Positions 7,367 to 14,004 of a DNA stretch of 20,667 bases are shown here, piece by piece (the stretch's first letter is position 1; every line of letters begins with the position of its first letter). Below the pieces are notes generated by a model. The model saw only the letters and a list, made by a program, of their open reading frames with translations, made no database searches and was not told where the DNA came from. Source of the stretch: JBOHWJ01 sp050736615 (GTDB lineage Bacteria > Desulfobacterota > Binatia > Binatales > Binataceae); contig JBOHWL010000085.1 in assembly GCA_050736615.1 (NCBI GenBank), positions 1 to 20,667 on the forward strand, read 5' to 3'. A program made the translations under genes and the position numbers.

Positions 7367-7867
7367 TCATAGCGCGGCTTTGAGCTTTTTCAGCGCCAGA
7401 TATACGCCCGCGCGCGCGCTCTCGCAGGAACAGCCGAGCGCCGTCGCGATTTCGTCATATTCCAAGCCGCCAAACTTGCGCATCATGAGGACCTCCCGCT
7501 GCCGGGATGGTAGCCGCTCGATTAGCGCGCGCAGATGCATCACGGCGTCATGGCCGCCACTGGCGGGGTCGGCGGCGGTCTGCTCATTGCCGTCCCCGGC
7601 TTCAATTACGCGCGCATGGCGCGCGCGATCGCGCCTGCGGTTGAGACACAAATTGCTGGCGATACGGAACAGCCAGGGCCGCAAGCCGTTGGCGGAATCA
7701 AGCTGCGGATAGGCGCGATAGGCGCGCAACCAGGTCTCCTGAAACAGGTCGAGCGCCTCCTCGCGGTCATGCGTCGCGCGCAGGATGAAGCGCATGATCT
7801 CGCGTTCATGACGGCGCATTGCCTCCTCGAAGGGCGGCGGCAGTTCAAGTTTTGGCTGGCTTTCCAT
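7367..7867 (-). CDS. ECF-type RNA polymerase sigma factor
   Basis: Protein of 166 residues with only the sigma-2 and sigma-4 regions, the minimum ECF design. Sigma-2 runs over ~15-82, with DLFQETWLRAY (40-50, core-binding) and WLFRIASNLCLNRRRD (-10 recognition). Sigma-4 runs over ~108-162, with LPSRQREVLMMRKFGGLEYDEIATALG and the helix-turn-helix ending in GCSCESARAG; the two Cys (146, 148) in this turn are unusual. It would direct polymerase to a small regulon, perhaps including itself and the downstream repair gene. No separate anti-sigma gene is present next to it. The ATG has no ribosome site, and a promoter-like element ends only seven bases ahead, so the mRNA may be leaderless. Confidence 0.93.
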   Translation of the reverse strand: MESQPKLELPPPFEEAMRRHEREIMRFILRATHDREEALDLFQETWLRAYRAYPQLDSANGLRPWLFRIASNLCLNRRRDRARHARVIEAGDGNEQTAADPASGGHDAVMHLRALIERLPSRQREVLMMRKFGGLEYDEIATALGCSCESARAGVYLALKKLKAAL

Positions 7868-7874
7868 CCGTTTA

Positions 7875-7904
7875 TGTATAACCCCGCCGGTCCCGCTTCG
7901 TGAA
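7875..7904 (-). promoter_or_regulatory. Putative promoter giving a leaderless sigma-factor transcript
   Basis: On the minus strand TTCACG (7904-7899) and TATACA (7880-7875) are separated by 18 bases. The TATACA box ends seven bases before the ATG of the sigma gene, so transcription would start at or next to the first base of the start codon. The lack of a ribosome site fits this. The -35 matches four of six consensus bases, so this is tentative. Confidence 0.35.
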
Positions 7905-7957
7905 CCGCCGCGATTTAAGGAAGGCCAGCCCGAGCTGAGGCGCAGCCAGCGTGAGTG

Positions 7958-8293
7958 CTATAGATCGAGGTGAAGGCGCATGGCGTCCTCCGCTTTCCGC
8001 ATCGTGGCCTTACTTAGCCGGCCCTGAGCCCTGCCTTGGATGCGTTCTTTGGAGATGGTGCGAATCTGTTGCGCCTGTGCTTTCGATGGCTTGGGTAAGC
8101 CGCTTTCCTCGGCTGGTAGAAGAAACTCAAAAGGATAGATTCTGGTAACGTTCGACGTAATAGGCAACACGGTCACGGTGTTCGCCGCTCGATTGTTGGC
8201 TTCGGTACTAACGACCAGCACGGGACGGATTTTGTTGATCTCGGTACCGACGGTTGGACTCAGGTTGGCGAAGTAGATCTCACCACGTCTCAT
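7958..8293 (-). CDS. mazF: MazF/PemK-type endoribonuclease toxin
   Basis: Protein of 111 residues, normal length for MazF. The N-terminus RRGEIYFANLSPTVGTEINK and IRPVLVVS is the typical MazF start, followed by the TVTVLPITSN strand. MazF toxins cut mRNA at short motifs and slow growth under stress; the partner antitoxin neutralises them. The ATG lies inside the end of the antitoxin gene with a 14-base overlap, so translation is probably coupled. The C-terminus continues through QAQQIRTISKERI, the usual part that contacts the antitoxin. The sigma-factor gene starts about 90 bases downstream on the same strand. Confidence 0.95.
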   Translation of the reverse strand: MRRGEIYFANLSPTVGTEINKIRPVLVVSTEANNRAANTVTVLPITSNVTRIYPFEFLLPAEESGLPKPSKAQAQQIRTISKERIQGRAQGRLSKATMRKAEDAMRLHLDL

Positions 8294-8501
8294 CGCTCAG
8301 CCCGTCAGCAACCGCAGTCTCCCAAGCCTCATCGCATTCGGCGTTGGCCTCGCGATAGGCCGCCTCCAGTTCCTTAGCGCGGAGCAGCTTGAGTGCTTCT
8401 TCAAAGACTTCAGATCGTTTTACGCCGCGCTTTTTCTGGTAGCCCTCGACGAACCGCGCCAACGTGTCGGACAGCGACACTGACACTTTTACTACGCTCA
8501 T
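8280..8501 (-). CDS. mazE: Ribbon-helix-helix antitoxin of the mazF pair
   Basis: Protein of 73 residues. Residues ~4-40 fit a ribbon-helix-helix DNA-binding fold: the strand VVKVSVSLSDTLARF, then a helix and turn GVKRSEVFEEALKLL. The C-terminal third is acidic (ECDEAWETAVADGLSDE), as in MazE tails that block the toxin active site. AGGA lies nine bases before the ATG. The upstream 110 bases contain the short inverted repeat GTAGT(N9)ACTAC at 8519-8537, a candidate self-regulation operator. Antitoxins of this type repress their own operon, and more so when bound to toxin. Confidence 0.9.
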   Translation of the reverse strand: MSVVKVSVSLSDTLARFVEGYQKKRGVKRSEVFEEALKLLRAKELEAAYREANAECDEAWETAVADGLSDETW

Positions 8502-8611
8502 GCTGAATCATCCTACCAGTAGTGGGAGAAATACTACCACATCGGGTACGACTATGCCGCGATTAACTCCCCACCGATTTGCTTCGGCCATAGTATCGGC
8601 CGGCGCTTACT

Positions 8612-9394
8612 TCATGGCAGGTTGAACAACCGACGGGTGTTGGCGGCGGCGATTTCCGCCAGCGTGGCCGCATCGGTATGACGCAGGACGGCCAACAGGT
8701 CCAGCGTGCGGGTGATGAAAGCGGGTTCATTGCGCTTGCCACGATAGGGTTCCGGCGCGAGATATGGCGCGTCGGTCTCGATCATCACGCGTGCGTCCGG
8801 GACGACCGGCACGGCGGCGCGCAGCCCCGCGGCGTTCTTGAAGGTCACCATGCCGGCGAACGAAATATGGAAGCCCAAGTCAAGAAATTCGCGCGCCGCA
8901 GCCGCGTCCGCACTGAAGCAATGAATCACGCCACCGCGAGGTGGCAGACCCGTTTCCCGAACGATCTCACACAGGCGGCGTTCGGCGGCACGGCAATGGA
9001 TCACGATGGGCAATGCAAGCTCACGGGCGAGTTCGAGCTGAGCGCGTAATGATTGCTCCTGCGCCGGTTGGGGCGAACGCATGTAATGGAAGTCGAGGCC
9101 GCTTTCACCTACAGCGACGACTTTGCCCGCATGCGCCAGTTCATGCAGCGCCTCAAGGCGCGCGCGGTCACAGTCACTGGCGTCATGGGGATGCACGCCG
9201 ATAACGGCGTAAACGCGAGGGTTGCTTTGCGCGATTTCAACCGTCATCCGGTCGGTTTCAAGCGACCCGATGGCGCCCACTGAAATAATTGTGCGCACAC
9301 CCGCATCCGCGGCGCGCGCGATCACGCCATCGAGATCGCCGCGCAATTTGGGGTCGGCGAGATGGCAGTGCGAATCAATGACGGCGGACGTCAT
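8612..9394 (-). CDS. tatD: TatD-family metal-dependent deoxyribonuclease
   Basis: Protein of 260 residues from ATG 9394, with a GGAG ribosome site upstream. An earlier TTG at 9415 is in frame, but ATG leads directly into the metal-binding N-terminus MTSAVIDSHCHLAD, as in the family. Further motifs: VAVGESGLDFHY, VIHCRAAE, GVIHCFS and ETDAPYLAPEP, which provide the His, Glu and Asp ligands of the two-metal site in a TIM barrel. TatD enzymes have 3'-5' exonuclease or deacylase-like activities in DNA repair and turnover. It follows metG by 27 bases, the same order as metS and yabD in B. subtilis and next to tmk-holB as ycfH is in E. coli. Confidence 0.93.
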   Translation of the reverse strand: MTSAVIDSHCHLADPKLRGDLDGVIARAADAGVRTIISVGAIGSLETDRMTVEIAQSNPRVYAVIGVHPHDASDCDRARLEALHELAHAGKVVAVGESGLDFHYMRSPQPAQEQSLRAQLELARELALPIVIHCRAAERRLCEIVRETGLPPRGGVIHCFSADAAAAREFLDLGFHISFAGMVTFKNAAGLRAAVPVVPDARVMIETDAPYLAPEPYRGKRNEPAFITRTLDLLAVLRHTDAATLAEIAAANTRRLFNLP

Positions 9395-9421
9395 CGATGG
9401 AAGCTCTCCATACAAGCCCGA

Positions 9422-10972
9422 TCAGGTTTGAACTTTCTCGATGCGCGGAAACAGCGCGACGGGTGGTTTGACCTTATGACCCGGTTTGAGCCCCTCGCCA
9501 AAGGGCCGCCCGGCGGTTTGCTCATCAACGTTGAGCAGGTCGAGAATCCGGCGCGCCATCACGGGCATGAACGGTTCGAGCGCGTCTGCCGCCACGCGGA
9601 GAATCTCCAGCAAATTGGCAATGATCCGCGCCACGGCCGGCCGTTGCGCAGGATCCTTGGCGAGATTGAAGGGCGCGGTCTCGACGATGTATTTGTTCGC
9701 CGCATCGAGCATCCGCCAGATCAGGTCGAGCGCCGCCCTGAAATCCAGTGCCTCGATTTTGCCCTCGAGATTGACAGTCAAATCAGCGGCGTAGCCCAGC
9801 GCCTGATGGCCCAGTGGCGGGGTCAGATTGAACTCGGGTGCGACGGTGACTTCGCCGTGAAAGTAGCGATCCGCCATCGCCAGCACCCGGCTGGTGAAAT
9901 TGCCGAGATCGTTGGCCAAATCCGCGTTATAGCGCTCGGTCAGGCGTTCTTCGGAAAAATCGCCGTCGAGCCCGTAAACCACCTCGCGCATCAGGAAGTA
10001 ACGCAATACGTCGGGCCCGAACGCTTTTTCATAGCTGACCGGGTCGCGCACGTTACCGGAGCTTTTCGACATGCGGGAGCCGCCGAAATTCAGCCAGCCA
10101 TGCACGTTGAGATGGCGAAACAGCGGAAATCCCGCCGCCAGCAGGATCGGCGGCCAATAAACCGCGTGAGTCTTCAATATGTCCTTGCCGATGAAATGCT
10201 GAGTGTACGGCCAAATCTCATGTGCGAACCGATCGACCCCGATTGCGGTCGCCGGCTCGCTGGCATAAGCCCAAAAAGCATCGTACCAGACGTAGGTAAC
10301 GTATTTCTGGTCGAAGGGCAGCTCGATACCCCAATCCAGCCGCGTCTTGGGCCGCGAAATGCACAAATCACTGAGCGGCTCGGCCAGCATATTGAGCGCC
10401 TCGTTGCGATAGCGCTCGGGCCGAATAAAGTCCGGATGGTCGATAATGTGCCCGCGCACCTGCTCGCGATATTTCTCGATTTTGAGAAAATAGTTGCCCT
10501 CGCTGATCAACTCGACGGCGCGGTGATGCGTCGGGCATAGTTTGCCGGGAAGCAGTTCCTTTTCGGTATAAAAACGCTCGCAATCAACGCAGTAGAGGCC
10601 CTCGTAATCGCGAAAATAGATATCGCCGCTTTGATAGGTCCGCGTCAGCATCGCCTGCACGAATTGCTCGTGCATCGGATCGGTGGTCCGCACCCAGTAA
10701 TCGAGCGCGACGTTGAGGCCGGTAAAGGCTTCATGGAACAGCGCGCTCATTTTATCGGTATAGGCCTTCGGCGCCAGTCCTTCGGCCAGCGCGGCGCGGC
10801 GGATTTTATCGCCATGCTCGTCGGTGCCGCTCAAAAAGCTGACGTGCGCGCGTCCCCGCTTGCGCTGCGCACGGGAAAAAACGTCGGCGGCCAGCGCTTC
10901 GTAGGCACTGCCGACATGAGGCGTGCCGTTGCAATAGAAAATCGCGGTGGTGATATGAATTGGTTCGGCCAT
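9422..10972 (-). CDS. metG: Methionyl-tRNA synthetase, short form
   Basis: Protein of 516 residues. Charges tRNA-Met with methionine. Class I signature PHVGS at 18-22 (variant of HIGH) and RMSKS at 300-304 (variant of KMSKS). The zinc knuckle is C128-x2-C131 with C146-x2-H149, the Cys3-His single-knuckle type known from Thermus. The anticodon-binding domain follows (~360-516). It ends without the C-terminal tRNA-binding (EMAP/Trbp111-like) domain, so this is the short form. The ATG at 10972 lies 47 bases after ricT on the same strand, and tatD follows, a commonly conserved order. Confidence 0.97.
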   Translation of the reverse strand: MAEPIHITTAIFYCNGTPHVGSAYEALAADVFSRAQRKRGRAHVSFLSGTDEHGDKIRRAALAEGLAPKAYTDKMSALFHEAFTGLNVALDYWVRTTDPMHEQFVQAMLTRTYQSGDIYFRDYEGLYCVDCERFYTEKELLPGKLCPTHHRAVELISEGNYFLKIEKYREQVRGHIIDHPDFIRPERYRNEALNMLAEPLSDLCISRPKTRLDWGIELPFDQKYVTYVWYDAFWAYASEPATAIGVDRFAHEIWPYTQHFIGKDILKTHAVYWPPILLAAGFPLFRHLNVHGWLNFGGSRMSKSSGNVRDPVSYEKAFGPDVLRYFLMREVVYGLDGDFSEERLTERYNADLANDLGNFTSRVLAMADRYFHGEVTVAPEFNLTPPLGHQALGYAADLTVNLEGKIEALDFRAALDLIWRMLDAANKYIVETAPFNLAKDPAQRPAVARIIANLLEILRVAADALEPFMPVMARRILDLLNVDEQTAGRPFGEGLKPGHKVKPPVALFPRIEKVQT

Positions 10973-11019
10973 CTGTCCAATAAATTTTGCGCCAATAAAT
11001 CTCGCGGTGTCGTCCGATG

Positions 11020-11868
11020 CTATTGTGGCGCGCGCGCCGCGACCAAATCCTCGAGATTCGCCTCCACCACACCACCGTCCTCCTCGCGCTGAATCAGCAC
11101 GGCTTGCTTGAGGATATTGTGGCGGACCACTTTGCCGTTACCCCTGACCGATTCCACGTGTTTGCCAATCGCGGGCAAGGCGCGTTTCAATTCCAGATAG
11201 GTGCCATATTCGTAACGCAAGCAGCATTTGAGGCGGCCGCACATCCCAGCCAGACGTGACGGATTGAGCGCAAGACCTTGTTCACGCGCCATCTTGACGG
11301 TCACCGCCTCGAAGTCGCGCAACCATGAGGAACAGCACAGCTCGCGTCCGCATGGTCCCAGGCCGCCGGTCACCTTGGACTCGTCGCGCGCGCCGATCTG
11401 CTTCATCTCGACGCGCACACGCAAAGTATTGGCGAGTTCGCGCACCAATTCGCGAAAATCGACACGGGTTTCGGCGGTGAAGTAAAACAGCGCCTTGCGC
11501 GCATCGTAAGTATAGTCAACCTTGACCAGCTTCATCGGCAAGGCGCGCGCGCGGATCTGCTCGACGCACAGTCGTTGCGCGTAATCCTCGCGGCTCAACG
11601 TATCCTCTTCGAGGCGCAAATCGCGCTCGTCGGCCAGCCGCAACACCGGTTTGAGCGTTTTGAGGTCAAGCGTGCGGGCGGCCTCATGTGGCTCAATTTC
11701 AATTACGCCGAGCCGTGGGCCGGCTTCGCTCTCGACCAGCACGCGATCGCCGCGTTTGAGGGCAAACGAACCGGCAACATAGGTGAATAAATGGCCGGTG
11801 GGCTGCAGGCTTACCGCGACGATTTTCGCCCCTTCGTCACCATCGAACGAATCATTATCTAACCGCAC
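11020..11868 (-). CDS. ricT: RicT/YaaT family protein (PSP1 domain)
   Basis: Protein of 282 residues. It starts at GTG 11868, with AAGGAG eight bases ahead. The PSP1 C-terminal domain is recognised by VTGGLGPCGRELCCSSWL and GMCGRLKCCLRYEYG, with the conserved Cys that bind iron-sulfur clusters in the B. subtilis RicAFT (Y-complex) proteins. In that species RicT helps RNase Y cleave mRNAs. In other phyla ricT stands alone next to holB and its partners are unknown; ricA and ricF are not seen here. It sits in the tmk-holB-ricT-metG-tatD order but is cut off from holB by 427 bases of repeats. Confidence 0.93.
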   Translation of the reverse strand: MRLDNDSFDGDEGAKIVAVSLQPTGHLFTYVAGSFALKRGDRVLVESEAGPRLGVIEIEPHEAARTLDLKTLKPVLRLADERDLRLEEDTLSREDYAQRLCVEQIRARALPMKLVKVDYTYDARKALFYFTAETRVDFRELVRELANTLRVRVEMKQIGARDESKVTGGLGPCGRELCCSSWLRDFEAVTVKMAREQGLALNPSRLAGMCGRLKCCLRYEYGTYLELKRALPAIGKHVESVRGNGKVVRHNILKQAVLIQREEDGGVVEANLEDLVAARAPQ

Positions 11869-11883
11869 GTCGCCGACTCCTTA

Positions 11884-11958
11884 GCAGGGTGTTGAAAAAA
11901 GCCATCTTATCGCAACTTGCGCCTCAGTGTCCTCAACACCCTGCGCAAAAGATGGCTT
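11884..11958. repeat. Interleaved inverted repeats (pseudoknot-like order)
   Basis: Two exact inverted pairs in the order A-B-A'-B'. A is GCAGGGTGTTGA (11884-11895), A' is TCAACACCCTGC (11933-11944). B is AAGCCATCTT (11899-11908), B' is AAGATGGCTT (11949-11958). The crossing order means both helices could form together only as an H-type pseudoknot, or they alternate. Confidence 0.75.
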
Positions 11959-11971
11959 CTTTCCTCAAGCT

Positions 11972-11997
11972 TCTCTCCCGCTCTTTTGCGGGGGAGA
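11972..11997. repeat. Strong hairpin
   Basis: TCTCTCCCGC (11972-11981) pairs with GCGGGGGAGA (11988-11997) over ten positions, nine Watson-Crick and one G-U, around a TCTTTT loop. No T-run follows on either strand, so it is not a typical intrinsic terminator. It may slow exonucleases or belong to the neighbouring repeat cluster. Confidence 0.6.
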
Positions 11998-12065
11998 CAA
12001 GAGAGGGGGTGTAGGCATCAGTTTATCAACAGCTCTTAGGGAGTGATCCGCGCAACCCTTAGTTT

Positions 12066-12271
12066 GTCATTCCGAGCGCAGCGAGGATCTCGGAAATCCG
12101 TTCATTTTCTAAAGTTTTATCCGGGACTTCTCCCTCCGGCCGCCTGACCCTGAACGCAACTCGCGGACTCGTTGTCCTGGACGCGACTCGCAGACTCGTT
12201 CGCTCGGCTCCGCATCGCTCCGCCTGGTGTGCTCGCTTCGCCTTCGGCTGCGCTAATGCGCTCGAAATGAC
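12066..12271. repeat. MITE-like inverted-repeat element
   Basis: Fourteen-base terminal arms GTCATTCCGAGCGC (12066-12079) and GCGCTCGAAATGAC (12258-12271) pair with one mismatch. The left end, 12065-12087, matches 5336-5358 with one mismatch in 23 bases. Inside are two direct copies of a 20-base unit, 12154-12173 and 12181-12200, 18 of 20 identical and with a period of 27. No gene is encoded, so it would need help from elsewhere to move. Confidence 0.7.
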
Positions 12272-12295
12272 CACCGAGGGCTGTGCAGAGGTTCT

Positions 12296-13366
12296 CTAGC
12301 ATTCACCTTTCAGTGCCTGCGCCGCCATCATCCACCATTGCTCGGCCCGCAACCGCGGATTCGCCATTGCCTCGACCGCGGCCGCCGCCGCCAGCGCGGC
12401 TTCCAGCAAATCGGCCAAAGTGGACGCCTGATGCCGCGTGGCCAGCTCCGCCATGATTTTGGCGTCCTCCGGCGAGGGCGCGGTCAGCGCGGTCTTGAGC
12501 AGCTTGAAACATATCACCTCTTCGAGCGCGCGCGCGATCAATTCGAAGTTTTCCGACGCCTGTTCGCGCGCGGCGAAAAACTCCTGCGCCAACGCGTGCA
12601 CATCAGCGAAATCGTAAGAGCGTACGCGGCCCAGGGCGCCGATCAATTCGCGCAAGGGCGGCTCCTGACCATCGGCCAGCGCGATCGCGCGGCCCATACC
12701 GCCGCGTGCCAAAGCGGCAAGCGCGCCGGCGCGGACGGGATCGATTCCGCGCCGGCTGCTCAGCGCCGCCGCGATTTCACCGGTTTCAAGCGGTCCGAAG
12801 CGTACCGGGCGCAGCCGTGAACGCAAGGTGTCGAGCAACGCCCGTTCGCTGTCGCTGATAACGAAGATGATCGTTTGACCAGGCGGTTCCTCGAGCGTTT
12901 TGAGGAGCGCGTTTTGCGCCGGGATATTGAGCGTCTCGGCGTCATCAATAATGGCCACCCGCCGCGGCGCCCGTGAGGGCCGCACGCCGAGGCGCTGGAT
13001 CAAATCGCGCACCTGCTCGATCAAGACATCGCTGCGGTTGGGCTGACGTGAGATCGCGTTGAAGTCCGGATGCACGCCCAGCGCCACCTGCACACAGGCC
13101 GCGCAACAATCACATCGTGGAGTGGCGGCGCGCGCCGCCCGCGCGCTGATACTGGCAATGCGGGTCGGGCAATTTTCCAAATGGCAGCAGAAGTTCGGAC
13201 CCGGCGCCCGCTCACATAACAGTTCATGCGCGAGGCCGTATGCCACCAGCGCCTTGCCCACTCCGCGCGGACCGGCAAAGAGATAGGCATGCGATGGACG
13301 TTGGGCGAGTTCCGCCTCCAGCGCCAAAATCAGCGCGCGATGGCCGATGATCCCCGTAAGCGGCAT
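12296..13366 (-). CDS. holB: DNA polymerase III delta-prime subunit (clamp loader)
   Basis: Protein of 356 residues. AAA+ clamp-loader subunit of the replicase. N-terminal P-loop GPRGVGKA (32-39), where the usual Thr or Ser after Lys is Ala; delta-prime is often ATPase-inactive, so this need not impair function. A Cys-rich zinc module follows (C60, C61, C66 ... C85, C87, C88, C91), widened by an Ala- and Arg-rich insert of about 18 residues. Next come IIDDAETLN and NALLKTLEEPPGQTIIFVISD. The canonical SRC motif reads SRL here. The C-terminal part is the family's helical domain. ATG 13366 overlaps the tmk stop codon in TGATG, so translation is coupled. Confidence 0.93.
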   Translation of the reverse strand: MPLTGIIGHRALILALEAELAQRPSHAYLFAGPRGVGKALVAYGLAHELLCERAPGPNFCCHLENCPTRIASISARAARAATPRCDCCAACVQVALGVHPDFNAISRQPNRSDVLIEQVRDLIQRLGVRPSRAPRRVAIIDDAETLNIPAQNALLKTLEEPPGQTIIFVISDSERALLDTLRSRLRPVRFGPLETGEIAAALSSRRGIDPVRAGALAALARGGMGRAIALADGQEPPLRELIGALGRVRSYDFADVHALAQEFFAAREQASENFELIARALEEVICFKLLKTALTAPSPEDAKIMAELATRHQASTLADLLEAALAAAAAVEAMANPRLRAEQWWMMAAQALKGEC

Positions 13367-14004
13367 CAGCGCGTGAGCCTCGCATCAACCTGCCGCAGGA
13401 TTTCGGCGCTGACGCGGGCCAACTCCTGAGTCGCATCGATCACGATCACACGGGTGGGCTCGTGGCGCGCAATTTCGAGAAAGCCCGCGCGCACTTTGCG
13501 ATGGAATTCGACCTCTTCGCCTTCGAAACGATCGGGGCGCCGCACGCCGCCGCGTACGCGGGCGCGAGTGCGCTCGAGTCCGGTTTCAACCGGACAATCA
13601 AGCACCACCGTGAAATCCGGGCACATACCGGCGCTGGCAAGATTATTCAGTTCTTGCAGCAGCACGAGATCAAAGCCCCGGCCGCAACCCTGATAGGCGG
13701 TGGTGGAATCCGAATAACGGTCCGAGATGACGATTCCACCCGCCGTCAACGCGGGCCGGAGCTTTTCACGCACATGTTGCGCGCGATCAGCCAGCACCAG
13801 CATCAACTCCGCCGCTGGCTCGAGCGCCACCGCTGGATCGAGGAAAATCGCGCGAATCGCCTCACCCGCGCGCGTCCCGCCCGGCTCATGCGTGACGGTT
13901 ACGCGCTCGCCCCGCTGGCGCAGCGTGTCGGCCAGAATCGCGGCCTGGGTGGTTTTGCCAGAACCCTCGACGCCTTCGAGCGTCATGAACCATCCGGAAG
14001 TCAT
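13366..14004 (-). CDS. tmk: Thymidylate kinase
   Basis: Protein of 212 residues. Phosphorylates dTMP to dTDP for DNA synthesis. The P-loop is EGVEGSGKTT (10-19), the DRY-type motif is SDRYSDSTTAYQG, and the lid is RVRGGVRRPDRFE. The frame is open upstream to TTG 14022, but ATG 14004 overlaps the stop codon of the prepilin peptidase gene as TGATG and begins MTSGWFMTLEG, the typical start; coupling would explain the missing ribosome site. It is followed by holB with the same kind of overlap. The length matches the family. Confidence 0.95.
   Translation of the reverse strand: MTSGWFMTLEGVEGSGKTTQAAILADTLRQRGERVTVTHEPGGTRAGEAIRAIFLDPAVALEPAAELMLVLADRAQHVREKLRPALTAGGIVISDRYSDSTTAYQGCGRGFDLVLLQELNNLASAGMCPDFTVVLDCPVETGLERTRARVRGGVRRPDRFEGEEVEFHRKVRAGFLEIARHEPTRVIVIDATQELARVSAEILRQVDARLTR

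Larger units (their letters stand above)
11869..12295. other. Repeat-rich intergenic island between holB and ricT
   Basis: 427 bases without a supported gene inside a normally compact operon. From left to right: interleaved inverted repeats at 11884-11958, a 10-bp hairpin at 11972-11997, and a 206-base inverted-repeat element at 12066-12271. Open frames across the element on both strands are low-complexity readings of the repeats and lack ribosome sites. Confidence 0.65.

Noticed and set aside
9395..9415. TTG start of tatD seven codons earlier
   Set aside because: The ATG at 9394 leads directly into the conserved DSHCHLAD start and has its own ribosome site; the added residues have no family match.
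9362..10540. 392-codon plus-strand frame across metG
   Set aside because: It is the complementary shadow of the well-supported metG gene; its amino-acid pattern has no family features.
11972..11997. Intrinsic terminator after holB
   Set aside because: The hairpin is strong but no T-run follows on the minus strand, so it is listed only as a repeat structure.
12059..12302. Minus-strand frames of 60-70 codons in the repeat island
   Set aside because: They are translations of the repeat units, rich in repeated Ser-Arg-Glu patterns, without ribosome sites.
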